From: Scleroderma bovista
Taxonomy: Eukaryota > Basidiomycota > Agaricomycetes > Boletales > Sclerodermataceae
Assembly: GCA_037178675.1 (NCBI GenBank)
Contig: JAYMGJ010000196.1
Span: forward strand, 1 to 64,000
Direction of reading: 5' to 3'
DNA: 64,000 nt
Shown: positions 44,111-54,964 of the stretch, one piece after another
Position numbering within the stretch: the first letter of the stretch is position 1
Layout: every line of letters begins with the position of its first letter
The notes under the pieces: generated by a model
The model's database searches: none
What the model saw: the letters and a program-made list of their open reading frames with translations, nothing else
What the model was told of the DNA's origin: nothing
Position numbers and translations under genes: made by a program

Positions 44111-45472
44111 CCTCGGCACGAAGGGGACGAGGAGAAAGTATATGCGACCGTATACCCCAAAACCTATTGTAAGACGCAGGATCGTCATCAATGCTCGATA
44201 AACCGGGAGAAACTTCGACGGGGTGTACACGCCCTTCAAGGGATTGAGGGAATTCCCAATGATGGTCTAGAGAAGTAACACCAATGGATGTGCAGCAACA
44301 CGTACTGGATAGCGACATAAAACCCGTGGGCCGTGAACCACAACAGATGGAACCCATGATGTCGACTCACTGACTTCCCGTGCATTATACGTAGGCTTGG
44401 TGATTCGTAGTCTCCCAAAGCCAGACTCTAAGTTAGAGGAAGACTAGTAGTCGTTCCACTAAAATTAGAGGTGATTCGATGACCGACATGCACACAGTTC
44501 TTCATGTACATTGGCTCGTCTTGGGCAGCAGACATGCATGTCGATCACACATAAATGTGATCGCGGCGGACACAGTCGCAGCGCAGGGATAGAGGGTATA
44601 GCATGGCGACCAGAATAGAACACACGATGATACATATGGTGCGGCCGACTACCAGACTGTGAAAGCACAGTAATACATGATCATTGATGGCGCAAAAGAA
44701 ACGGGCAGTAGCCAGCAGACAATCGACCCTGGCAGGCATCTTGCACGATGGGCGGCCATCGCCTTCGTCATCAGGGTCGTTGTGGCGGTGTTCCAGCGCC
44801 ATTGGGCAACTGCGCTCCAGTGCTTGATGTGAACTCTCGTCAAGGAGCAGCTGGGTGCGACCAATGGATCAACTACATCGAGGGAAGGAAACCACGTCGT
44901 TGTTTGGTGTACGCGTCTTCTTTGAATCGCTGCCCTATGGCTTCGAGGCAAGGCATCATGCAGTCTACGATAGCTCGGCGACAAAAAACACACGATGATA
45001 CCCCGTGGCGATTCCACTCAAGCAGCCACACCAGGGGCCAAGTTCCAACACGTTGTGGATTGGCTGTGGATGGTTTCACCTCGTTCGTATCTACCACCAC
45101 GCACTTCTTTGCCCGGCGTCTTCATTGCTCTCGTCTCGGGAATTGCTTGTCCAACTCAGGTACGAAGTCCGTCTCGTCCCCTTTCTTCCCTGACAGTCCT
45201 TATAGGGTTGCATCCAATTCCGTATCACGAATCTCTCACATCTCAGGTCTTCTGCTCATCCGTATGGCCCATTCCGGTTTGGTTAAGGTTATAGCTGACC
45301 TCAATGAAAGCTCACGTCCTTATCGTCGAACTAGCCATTGACATATTGTCGTTTGGCGAAGGGAACATTGAGTGAGTTTGTTTTAGGCTCCTCTTTCAAA
45401 TATCTCACTTTGGTGTCCTAAAAGACCAAACGCCCGTAATCCTCTACCTCGCGTGCAATACCCGAACAAACG
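44111..45472. other. No recognised gene; promoter region of TPR-HET gene
   Basis: About 1.36 kb. Several frames of 100-200 codons are open on both strands, but none resembles a known family. The last few hundred bases should be the 5' flank of the TPR-HET gene. Confidence 0.4.
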
Positions 45473-48400
45473 ATGACGAGGTTGGACGACCAGATCGCCT
45501 TAAATCGGAAAGAATTGGAACGCCATCCCCCAGGAGATACTGCTCGGGCTGATGCCCTCAACAGTCTCGCAGTCTCCCTGCGTGACAAATTCTCGGAGGC
45601 AAATGACATTGCGGATTTAGAGGAGGCCATTGCGCTGCATCAATCAGTGTTGGACCTCCGTCCAGCGGGTCATTCCAATCGGTCAGCCTCACTCCATAGT
45701 CTCGCATTTTGCTTCAGCCGCCGGTACAACAAACAGGGTACCATAGCAGACTTGGAGCAGGCCATCACACTCGGTCGAGCTGCGTTGGAGCTCCGTTCCC
45801 CAGGCCATTCTGGTCGTGCCGTCACTCTCTACAACCTGGCATGTGACTTGAGGAACAGATTCTTGAAATTGGGTGCGAATGGTGATCTCGATGAGGGAAT
45901 TATGCTGCATCAATTAGCGTTGGACCTCCGTCCGCAGGGTCACTCCGATCGGTCGACCTCACTCCATAGTCTCGCACTTTGCTTCAGCGACCGGTACATC
46001 AAACAGGGTACCATAGCAGACCTGGAGAAGGCCATCACACTAGGTCGATCGGCATTGGACCTACGCCCGGCGGGTCATTCCGATCGGTCAGCCTCACTCC
46101 ATAGTCTCGCATTTTACTTGAGCGAACGGTACAACAAACAGGGTACTATAGCAGACTTAGAGGAGGCCATCATACTTGGCCGAGCTGCTCTAGAGCTCCG
46201 CTCCCCAGGTCACTCTGGTCGTGCCGTCACTCTCTTCAACCTTGCAGATGTCATGAGGCGCAAGTTCCAGAAATTCGGTGCAAATGGTGATCTTGATGAG
46301 GCAATTTTGCTGCATCAATCAGCGTTGTACCTCCGTCCTGCGGGTCATTCCAGTCGGTCGACCTCACTCCATAATCTCGCACTTTGCCTCAGCGACCGGT
46401 CCAACAAGCAGCGTACCATAGCAGACCTGGAGGAGGCCATCACACTAGGTCGATCGGCGTTGGACCTACGTCCAGCGGGTCATTCCGATCGGTCAGCCTC
46501 ACTCCATAGCCTCGCATTTTACTTGAGCGAACGGTACAATAAACAGGGTACCATAGCAGACTTAGAGGAGGCCGTCACACTCGGTCGAGCTGCATTAGAG
46601 CTCCGCCCCCCAGGCCACTCTGGTCGTGCCGTCACTCTCTTCAACCTTGCAGATGTCATAAGGCGCAAGTCCCTGGAATTTGGTGCGAACGGTGATCTTG
46701 ATGAGGCAATTTCGCTGCATCGATCAGCGTTGGACCTCCGTCCGGCAGGACATCCTGATCGGCTGATGTCGCTCAACCAGTTGGTGAACTGTCTTAGCTC
46801 CCGATTTGAAAAGTTGGAAGCTGCAGCAGACTTGGATGAGCTTATCTCCCTCCGCCGAGCTATATTGGACCTCCATCCACAGGGCCATCATGATCACCCG
46901 AAGTCTATTGACAAGCTGCTTTTTCTGGTCCGAAAGCGAATTCAGAGATATGACATGACAGCCGACTTCGACGAATGTATCTCACTTGGGCGCTCTGTAT
47001 CGGAGTCTGGCGAAGCAGGGAATCCTGGCCGTCCCACTTGCCTTTACACCCTTGTTACCGACCTTCATAGTAGGTTCCGCGAAAACATTTCGGATGTTCA
47101 GGAGGCACACTCCGATCATGCCGTATCCCTCCACAAACTTCTGGTTTATGTTAATGACCATATTGATGATGGAGATGTTGCCCCAGTTGTGGATGCGATT
47201 GTGGCTATTGCACGAGCTGCATTGAAGCTCTGCTCCACTGGTTATCCTGATCATGTAATGTCTCTCGCCGCTTTCGCCTCTCTCCTTCTGCGCAGGTTCC
47301 GACAACGGGGCGCCGTTGCTGATTTAGATGAAGTCGTTATACTGTATCAGGAGGTGTTAGAGGTCTGTCCATCAGGGAATCTGGCCAGCGCATCACATTT
47401 GCACGACCTCGCACAATATCTATCAGAGAGGTCCACCAAGCTAGCCATGTCGGCCGATCTGGACGATGCCATTAAGTTCGAACAAGTAGCATTGGCGCTG
47501 CGACCCCAAGGTCACCCTGACCATGCAGAGTCTCTCAACAGTCTCTACAATTACCGTCAGCTGAAAATCAAAGGGCGAGGTGCGAGTACTCAGTCAGCAC
47601 GTCCCACTGGCACAACTTCCGGTTCACGATTCAAATCCTTGATTGGAGACATTGTTTTCGACGTTCTGAAGGGATTTCCCCCTCGCTTGCTGGACACCCG
47701 TACTGGAATGCTATGTGACAGAGATTCACAGATCGCACAGTTTGAGAAGAGCGGAGAATACAACCAACTACAGTCGTCGGCCTCAGCCCTGGATGCCTTT
47801 GCCCAAGCCACTCGTATCCGTGAAGTAGTGTCTACCTATTTCCGGTATGTCACACTGTCCCATCGGTGGGGAAAATTCGAACCACTATTGCGCGACATCG
47901 ATGGGCGCGTCATCTATAACTTGGATCCCACTGACGGTATCTCGAAGCTGCAGTTCTTCTGTCAAGAATGCTGTCAACATGGATACTTGTGGGCTTGGAG
48001 TGATACGTGCTGTATTGACAAGGAAAGTAGCGCAGAACTCCAGGAGGCGATAGGCTCCATGTTTTCGTGGTATCGGCTGTCGGCTCTCACTATGGTCCAC
48101 CTTGCTGATGTCTCAGATACGAGCGGGCTGACTGGCAGTGTGTGGTTTAAGCGTGGCTGGACCCTTCAAGAGCTGTTGGCGCCTCATACCATGTTGTTTT
48201 TCACTCGAGATTGGTTGCTTTACCGGCGGGGGAGTTCCTCGAATCACAAAGAGGATAGCATCATACTTGGAGAATTGGAACAGGCGACGGGTATCACCTC
48301 ACGACATCTTACTGATTTCCATCCGGGCGTGGATGACGCACGATCGAGGCTTCAGTGGGCATCCGTGCGCTGTACCACTCGGCCAGAAGACATGGCCTAT

Positions 48401-49114
48401 TCACTGCTGGGAGTCTTCAGTCTCCACATCCCTGTCCTATATGGGGAATCTGCGGAGAATGCCCTCGGGCGTCTGCTTGCGGAGGTGATCTCAAAGTCTG
48501 GCGACACATCCATCCTGGATTGGGTCGGGCAATCATCTGTATTTCACAGCTGCTTCCCTGTCACCATCACGCCATACCAAACTCTTTCTCTGCCCTTGCC
48601 AGACCTCCCAACACTACCTTCCATACATAGAATTCGCAAACTTTTCTTTCTCAGATCTGCGCGCAAAATGCATCAGGCACTTTCCAACCTCCCACTGACC
48701 AAATTCATCAACTTCAGGCTTATTCTTCCGTGTATCGCCCACCGTATCAAAGTTATGACTCGGACTAAAGTGGATACCAGTGCTGCGACTCACGTCCACC
48801 AAATTCAGGCGGTGGGACTGGCTCCCATTGATATTGCTCTGTCGGAGAAACTCGACAATACGGCGAAAAGAGTCCCATATGTTTTGATACGTCCATGGCA
48901 CCCCAACTTACTTCATCCTGTCGCCGATAGTACTGATGATACCTCGACTCACCCATGGCTCACACGGCTGGAACAGCCGTTCAGCGCACTTCTATTAATA
49001 GAACTACCTAACAACGAATATCGGAGGGTTGCATCGTTTTGTCATATTATCGCTCGTCCCATGGATTCTGCTGGTGTATTGAAAGGGGAAGTTAATATAC
49101 TGACTATCATATAG
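45473..49114 (+). CDS. TPR repeat protein with HET domain, single exon, 1213 aa
   Basis: HET-domain proteins trigger cell death on recognition of nonself in filamentous fungi; tandem repeats attached to HET act as sensors in known cases. Residues about 20-720 form roughly 15 TPR-like units of 45 residues with consensus HSDRSASLHSLAFYLSERYN followed by KQGTIADLEEAITLGRSALD and LRPAG. Units 2-9 are very alike and repeat as blocks of three (135 residues, 405 bases); units 10-16 are diverged. The HET domain starts near residue 790: FRYVTLSHRWGKFEPLL, then LWAWSDTCCIDKESSAELQE, FSWYRLSALTMVHLADV and FKRGWTLQELLAP. It is followed by RPEDMAYSLLGVFSLHIPVL, a usual end to the module. No NB-ARC or other NTPase domain is seen, so it is a repeat-plus-effector protein without a switch domain. 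The start ATG at 45473 gives MTRLDDQIALN; no intron is needed. Confidence 0.88.
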   Translation: MTRLDDQIALNRKELERHPPGDTARADALNSLAVSLRDKFSEANDIADLEEAIALHQSVLDLRPAGHSNRSASLHSLAFCFSRRYNKQGTIADLEQAITLGRAALELRSPGHSGRAVTLYNLACDLRNRFLKLGANGDLDEGIMLHQLALDLRPQGHSDRSTSLHSLALCFSDRYIKQGTIADLEKAITLGRSALDLRPAGHSDRSASLHSLAFYLSERYNKQGTIADLEEAIILGRAALELRSPGHSGRAVTLFNLADVMRRKFQKFGANGDLDEAILLHQSALYLRPAGHSSRSTSLHNLALCLSDRSNKQRTIADLEEAITLGRSALDLRPAGHSDRSASLHSLAFYLSERYNKQGTIADLEEAVTLGRAALELRPPGHSGRAVTLFNLADVIRRKSLEFGANGDLDEAISLHRSALDLRPAGHPDRLMSLNQLVNCLSSRFEKLEAAADLDELISLRRAILDLHPQGHHDHPKSIDKLLFLVRKRIQRYDMTADFDECISLGRSVSESGEAGNPGRPTCLYTLVTDLHSRFRENISDVQEAHSDHAVSLHKLLVYVNDHIDDGDVAPVVDAIVAIARAALKLCSTGYPDHVMSLAAFASLLLRRFRQRGAVADLDEVVILYQEVLEVCPSGNLASASHLHDLAQYLSERSTKLAMSADLDDAIKFEQVALALRPQGHPDHAESLNSLYNYRQLKIKGRGASTQSARPTGTTSGSRFKSLIGDIVFDVLKGFPPRLLDTRTGMLCDRDSQIAQFEKSGEYNQLQSSASALDAFAQATRIREVVSTYFRYVTLSHRWGKFEPLLRDIDGRVIYNLDPTDGISKLQFFCQECCQHGYLWAWSDTCCIDKESSAELQEAIGSMFSWYRLSALTMVHLADVSDTSGLTGSVWFKRGWTLQELLAPHTMLFFTRDWLLYRRGSSSNHKEDSIILGELEQATGITSRHLTDFHPGVDDARSRLQWASVRCTTRPEDMAYSLLGVFSLHIPVLYGESAENALGRLLAEVISKSGDTSILDWVGQSSVFHSCFPVTITPYQTLSLPLPDLPTLPSIHRIRKLFFLRSARKMHQALSNLPLTKFINFRLILPCIAHRIKVMTRTKVDTSAATHVHQIQAVGLAPIDIALSEKLDNTAKRVPYVLIRPWHPNLLHPVADSTDDTSTHPWLTRLEQPFSALLLIELPNNEYRRVASFCHIIARPMDSAGVLKGEVNILTII

Positions 49115-49628
49115 ATCTACCGTGGATATGGAGTTGGTACGGAGTATTGTATTCATTATCTCGTTGATTCTATCCAGTGCAATTCGTTGCACATTTTGTC
49201 GCTAAGGTATTCCAATACGAAGGCGTGTGCCCCATTATACCTCCGGCCTCGATGTAGGTGGGGTTTGGTGCAGAACATCATGTTGTGGCAAACCATAACT
49301 CGTAAAAGGTCTGCTTTGTAGAAGCCGAGATAGGTTTGAAGAAAGGCCACCGAATCACGAAGTTGGTGCGCAGATGTTTGGAATTACCTGCGAACGCCAA
49401 ATATGCGACATACTACTTACACCGACGATGTCACGAGCAAGCATTGCAGAATGCATCACCTACCTTGGTAGTACGCAGCAAGTGGAGAAGAAAATGCAAT
49501 GCTGTTATACAGGACTACGGGTTGTAAACATACATACATACTACATGAAAGTTGTCGCGAATGGCCGTCGTCAGTTCCACTGTCCTCATGGTGCTACCAT
49601 TGGCATGCCACATAAACAGCGGAGTAGC
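49115..49628. other. 3' flank of TPR-HET gene, shared with relic A
   Basis: 49116-49330 is similar to 43210-43440 behind relic A, showing that the duplication unit included downstream sequence. The remaining bases up to the P450 gene hold no recognised feature. Confidence 0.6.
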
Positions 49629-51587
49629 CTAATCATCTGGCGCACAGAATTGCCTCAACATATCTTCACTCACACGTGGTTCAAAAATTGCTTTGAAGGG
49701 GTTTGGATGAACAGCAACGGTGTCTGGAAAGCCAAAGCTGTCAATAGGGGAGGCAGGATCCTCCAAGATCTGGAAGCTCCACAGCATGAGCGCAGTGGTG
49801 ATGAAGATCGAACGGTTAGCTACGTGTTGTCCGGGACACGCTCTACAAATGCGTGAGCTCCAGTTGAATTTCAGATGCTGACACCCACCTCCGCCCGAAT
49901 CCGAACGTGCAGAACTCAATGTCACGCCGGATGTTACCGGACGCGTCGATCCATCGTTGAGGGTCGAAGACTTCTGGATTGGGGAAGACGTCTGGGTCAT
50001 TTGCAATCGCCCTAAACGACGGCGTCTCAGTATCTATCGTACTTCAGATAGGAAGCTCACCAGTGATTTGCAACAACGGAGGTGCCAGCAGGGATCAGAT
50101 AACCGTTCCAGATAACGTCCTTTGAAGCACGATGGTGGAACCCTTGGGCCATGTTAGACAACCACAAGCGACAACGATATAACTCTAGCCCACCTCCGGG
50201 CACTACGGGTCGCCACCTCGACGTCTCATTGATGAATGCTGTAGTTTGGGGGAGTGCCTTCCAGTCAGAAAATGTTGGTACTTGTAAGGAAGGTCAATTA
50301 AAGCGAGTTGTGGAACATATAAATTAATGCATACATTTATCACGTCCGACAACAGCATCTAGTTCCTCTTGTACCTTGGCTTGAGCTTCAGGGTTCAGGG
50401 CCGCAGCAAACATTATAAATGTTATGGCAGACGCAGTCTGTCAGATGAGTTATGAGCCATGGGACTGCCAAGGTGGCATAAGCGCACGGTATCATTCCCA
50501 GCACCAAACATCGACCCAGCAATGTATGCAAGTTCATTGTCGTTAAGGCCCTCCTTTTCTTGGTTTTCCAAAAGATATTTGGCAAACGAAGATCTTGTTT
50601 CCCCCTTGGCCTATAAATATGAGTTACTGATTACACGCCAATGTAGAATAAATTAACGCACCAATTGTTGCCTGACAACGTCCACCTGACTCTGGAAGAG
50701 TGTAAGCTCTTCTTTGTGCCACTCTCTCAGCGTGCTCAGATAGTACGGTACATATTTCAGAATTGGATACGAATCCACCAGATATGTTCCAGGGCGTGCT
50801 GCACGAATGACCCGATAAAAACAACGGTTGATGGACACGACTTCGGGATCAGTGTAAGCAGTGGGGGTAGTCTTGCCGTAAGTGATGGCCAGAATCACAG
50901 ATGCCGCGTATCTGCGTCAGTGTGAATCGTCAAGCCTCAGGCAGATCAGGCAGCAGGAAATTTACCGTCTCACATGCTTCTGGTGGTTCGCTGGATCGTC
51001 AAGTATATCCAAGACGAGGTTCTTCGCATGTTTGGTTTGCAAACTTTCGTATGTTGTAGCTACCTTGGGCTGAAGATGCGCATGAAAGACCCTAGTAGTA
51101 CACAAAGCGTGAGAATGCTTTAGGATTGACGTCGCGTTGATCCATACCTACGAAAACGACGGAGCCTATCCCCATTCCCTACGAGCGCGATTCGCATATT
51201 TCCGGAGAGAATTTCTCCCCCCGCAACAGACCGTGGTCGGTCGGCGAGAGAAGCCCCTTCCTTCTCCATGATATCTATGGCTGCGCTGTAGCGACCGATA
51301 ACGACAAGTAATTGAGATCCCTGCTTTAACGAAAATACAGGACCATATGTTTCCGTCAACTTCGCAAACCGGAAAATGGACCTGAGTAGTTGTAACTGAA
51401 AAGTTCGGGCATCAAACAATAATGTATAAATTCACCGAGACTTGGGGCTTGGGGACATGAACCCTGCGTTTGCATGTGGGCCCGGGGGCAGCGGAAGAGT
51501 TGTTCGGGTTTGATACGTCTGCTTGATCACCCATAGACCAACTAACAGGGCAATGGCGAAGAAGGCCTGCCAGAGTGATTGAGGCAT
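49629..51587 (-). CDS. Cytochrome P450 monooxygenase, multi-exon
   Basis: Haem-thiolate monooxygenase, probably of the endoplasmic reticulum membrane; substrate unknown. The N-terminus at 51587 reads MPQSLWQAFFAIALLVGLWV (membrane anchor), then a Pro-rich hinge LPLPPGP. Further exons on the minus strand are FAKLTETYGPVFSLKQGSQL, SLADRPRSVAGGEILSGNMR, VFHAHLQPKVATTYESLQTK, and YAASVILAITYGK. The I-helix spans an intron (AYIAGSMFGAGNDT and TASAITFIMFAA, with the usual AG.D/ETT pattern). The ExxR motif is NETSRWRPV, followed by VIWNGYLIPAGTSVVANHWA-like sequence. The haem loop FCTFGFGRRVCPGQHVA carries the cysteine ligand. At least nine short introns are implied. All motifs are intact, so probably functional. 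It belongs to the large group of Agaricomycete P450s often annotated OrdA-like; no cluster partners are visible nearby. Confidence 0.88.
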
Positions 51588-52671
51588 TGTGAGGCGGCAA
51601 CCTGGAGCTAACGTGATATTCGGAATGGATCCATTATATAGAGTTCGCAGGGGTTCCAGGGGAACAGGACAGAAATGACGGCATGTCAAGAACTTGTCCC
51701 TGGATCCATGAGAATTGAAAGGGCTGACTAAGCTTGGCGGTCGGTGGCTATGCATCGGGGGCTTGAGTGTCTGGACTGCGGTGAGGGATGATAAAGGCGC
51801 ACGATGCTTGTCACTTTCGCTGAGTATGCAAAGAAGTCACCAAGAAGGAGCGACGCTCTAACATACGGGGGAGTGCTGACATATACTAATAGGCGACTAG
51901 AAAGCGATAAACGCCACCATCTGATCCCTGTCGATCTGGTAAAATTGAACCAAAACTTGGTGTTGACTTGAAGGGTAATCTCGGTTTGCCCCTTATCGAG
52001 GCCGCATGTCGCAAATGCCGTTCCTGAAAGATGCCTTCAAGTTCAATTTACAACCGACCAAGCTTGCATTTTTATATACATAAACACTGCGCTGAATTGA
52101 GGGGGACATCCTACTATGCCCATTGGATGTTTCTTACAGCAAGAGCCATCCGTACAGCCTAGATCTCCTACCAATGAAGCAAATTTTCCACTTTCTACGT
52201 TGTGAATATGGTGCATCGATATCCTTTTTCGCCTTCTACATAGCTGCGAGGCAATTTCTGCTGTGGCTCTACCAGATAAAAAAATTACTATACTGGTCAG
52301 TGTGGCACTGTGGTCCATAAACATTTAGAGGCTGTAACAATGCCGAAAACGATTATTTCTTTGTACATAAGAAAAGAAAAGAAACTTGATGATGTTTGCC
52401 AGTTAGCGTATACAACACAAGGATCATGGACTCTACGACATAGTCCTAACTGAAGGTCTATCGTAGCAGAAACAGCGAACTACAGACAGTCAAATGGTGA
52501 AGGTGTGAATCACAGCAAAGTAAATGGAAATGATATAACGAGTCTGATCCTCGAGCACGGCACAGTTCGATCGAGGTTATACAATATGAAAATCTAAGTA
52601 TAGACACATTAAGCATTTGAAGCAGAAAACATTCACCAAACTCACATAAGAGTCTTGTGTGGGAATCATGC
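51588..52671. other. Intergenic, no recognised gene
   Basis: About 1.1 kb. The left part is the P450 promoter region. Only short frames are present, none with a family match. Confidence 0.5.
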
Positions 52672-53175
52672 TTAACAGATGCAAACCCGAGATTGTATAA
52701 TTGGGCGCGGCTTCACACCAAGCAGGTAGGCGGGCTCTTCAGCGAAACCAAAACGGAATACTTCGTTTTCGAGCCACCTGATATCAGCGTACCCTACCAA
52801 GCCAGCAACCATCAGGCTTCGAACAGCATTCAATACCCACACACGACACGTGATGCCGGGGGTATTGTAGGGAGTGCTTTCGATCAGGTTCTTCATGTAG
52901 TCGAAGCGATATGCCGGAATGGATGCTATTCGAATAAGACCAATCAAGTGTTTCGATTTCAACACTCCACGGGTATCTTGAAAGTCGGTCGCCCAGCGAA
53001 GGCTGTTTTGATTTACGATGTGAAACTTCCTTCCATATGGCGACATGGTATCACCAGCGAGATGAAGGTACAAGCCCCAGTGATAGCCTGCCGTCGGATA
53101 TTGGGAATGAAGGACAATATACAACGATCCCGGATGGAGCATGTCAGAGTTATCCGTGTGAAAGGGCGTAGGCAA
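52672..53175 (-). CDS. DUF6914-like protein, 167 aa
   Basis: Short single-exon protein of unknown function. From memory it resembles the basidiomycete family annotated DUF6914: a beta-rich N-terminus SLYIVLHSQYPTAGYHWGLY, a middle block KFHIVNQNSLRWATDFQDTR with LIGLIRIASIPAYRFDYMKN, and the segment PGITCRVWVLNAVRSLMVAG with the conserved CRxWV. The start may be the second ATG (MLHPGSL, residue 12), which fits the family better. A decayed copy lies at 54535-54840 in the opposite direction. Confidence 0.6.
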   Translation of the reverse strand: MPTPFHTDNSDMLHPGSLYIVLHSQYPTAGYHWGLYLHLAGDTMSPYGRKFHIVNQNSLRWATDFQDTRGVLKSKHLIGLIRIASIPAYRFDYMKNLIESTPYNTPGITCRVWVLNAVRSLMVAGLVGYADIRWLENEVFRFGFAEEPAYLLGVKPRPIIQSRVCIC

Positions 53176-54534
53176 TGAGCAGGGGCCAGTTGTGGTTTAG
53201 CTTGGAAGAACAGTCTTTCCCGAGGGATTTTATATGCGGTTTCATGCGGACCTGTGGATGGGGGTGTCGCAAGAATCCTATTTCCGAATTTCCTATCAAT
53301 GAATACATTGGGGAGCAGAGAGTAAGAGCAGTGGTGCCATTAGGCAGCATAGAGAAGTATGCAGTGAGTGCCGCTCCTACAAAAGAACCTACAAATTCAA
53401 TGAGTGCCGTAGAAGTGGCTGTTATCGACAAATAGGTGTGACCCAATTACATGAATCTGAGGACCTGAGAAGGCCAGAGAGGCTACCTTAGTGAAAGGTA
53501 GTATGGTGCATCGTAGCTAACAAAGCCAACTGGCTTCAGCACATCGAAGGTAAGATCAGTAACGAGTCATTCCGAGGTCAAAGTTAGACCGACATACCTA
53601 CAATGTGTGCACACTGCACAGCTATTTGATAGTCGTAATACGGTGTACAGCAACATGGATACAGTAAAATTCGCTCACAGCGTGTAACGTCTGAATTGTA
53701 CAGTCGCCGCTCTTTGTACGCATGCGAACTGCATGCCAATAATGCAGATGGCGTTAATGAAAGCTGTATGGCATGGTTTAGCAATGCGAACAGTATGAAA
53801 TGACATGCTCGCTACAGTCCGGAACATGGTATGCCATGGGCGAGGCAGTGTTAGCTTGGCCGTGAACACGGGTGCATACAAGACAGGCCACTTGTACTTG
53901 GGTAGAACCCTTGCTATGTGCACGCAAGATTTTCTCATTGGACTTCATGTAAATTCATTGCTACCAGCCGACGTGCACGACCTGAGTGGGTTAGGCTGGG
54001 CTGAGCGTTAGCCCGGTGGCGGCGAGAGAGGAGAGGTGCAATCATTTGGGTCGTGGGAATGGATGTGCCGTAAAAGTAGAATGGTGGTGCCAACCATAAC
54101 TCTGAGCCTGATGCTGCCCCTTGCTGTGGTCCTGAAACGGCTCTGCCCAATAGCATTACGGTCAGACTTGCACCATGCCCTCTTACACCCATGTTCGCAC
54201 CGCTTCGCCCATATGATCTATCTGGTGAGTCGGGTAACCGGCAGAATATTGTGGCGAGCCTGCAATTCCATAACTTGTAGTCGCTGACATACAGCTTTCA
54301 CTAGTTCTATCGCGCAGCAGGCATGTGAACACAAACTGGCGACTCGAGGCATCCAGATACATAGCATTCAATGCTGTAGGTTAACGTGTTTCGCATCCAT
54401 ATTCATGCTACGCCAATCTCCATAGCGTGGTAGGTATGTTGCCCGAACTCCAACTTTGGCCCGAGCTGGCATAACCAACCTCGCCGTGTTCTCTTGTATC
54501 TACTGCCAGGCAGAGTTTTCCTTTTCACATCAAG
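53176..54534. other. No recognised gene
   Basis: About 1.36 kb between the two DUF6914-like copies. Open frames are under 100 codons and unsupported. No clear inverted repeat other than the copies themselves. Confidence 0.45.
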
Positions 54535-54840
54535 AATGAAGGCACAGGTCGCTGGATGGCCGACTATCAAGACACCTACGGAGTGCTCCGCTCGAATTTC
54601 TTGATTGGTCTCATTCGAATCGCAGCCATTCCGGCAAATAGATTCGATTACATGAAAAGCCTGATCGAATCAACTCCCCTCAATATCCCAGGTATCAGGT
54701 ATTGAACACAGTTCAACACCTAATGGATGTTGGATTGGTCAGATGCTTTGGCATTGACTTGCTCGAGAGCGAAGCAGGCAGTTTTGGTTTGATTGAAGAC
54801 CCCATGAACAGTAACCCGTATCCGCCAGGCCAGAGTATCC
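54535..54840 (+). pseudogene. Decayed inverted copy of the DUF6914-like gene
   Basis: Reads WMADYQDTYGVLRSNFLIGL and IRIAAIPANRFDYMKSLIES, matching FQDTRGVLKSKHLIGLIRIA and IPAYRFDYMKNLIES of the gene at 52672. Soon after (IPGIRY) stops TGA and TAA appear, with further weak similarity to 54840. The 5' part is missing. Confidence 0.8.
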
Positions 54841-54964
54841 GAAGAGAAAAGGTTCTATAACCGACAACCACCTTAATTCTACAGGTAAGTCCACCGACTC
54901 CTCTCTAAGTAGTTCTAAAGATGGAGAATACCTACTGAACTCGAAAGTCCGAGGGGTGCTTTGG

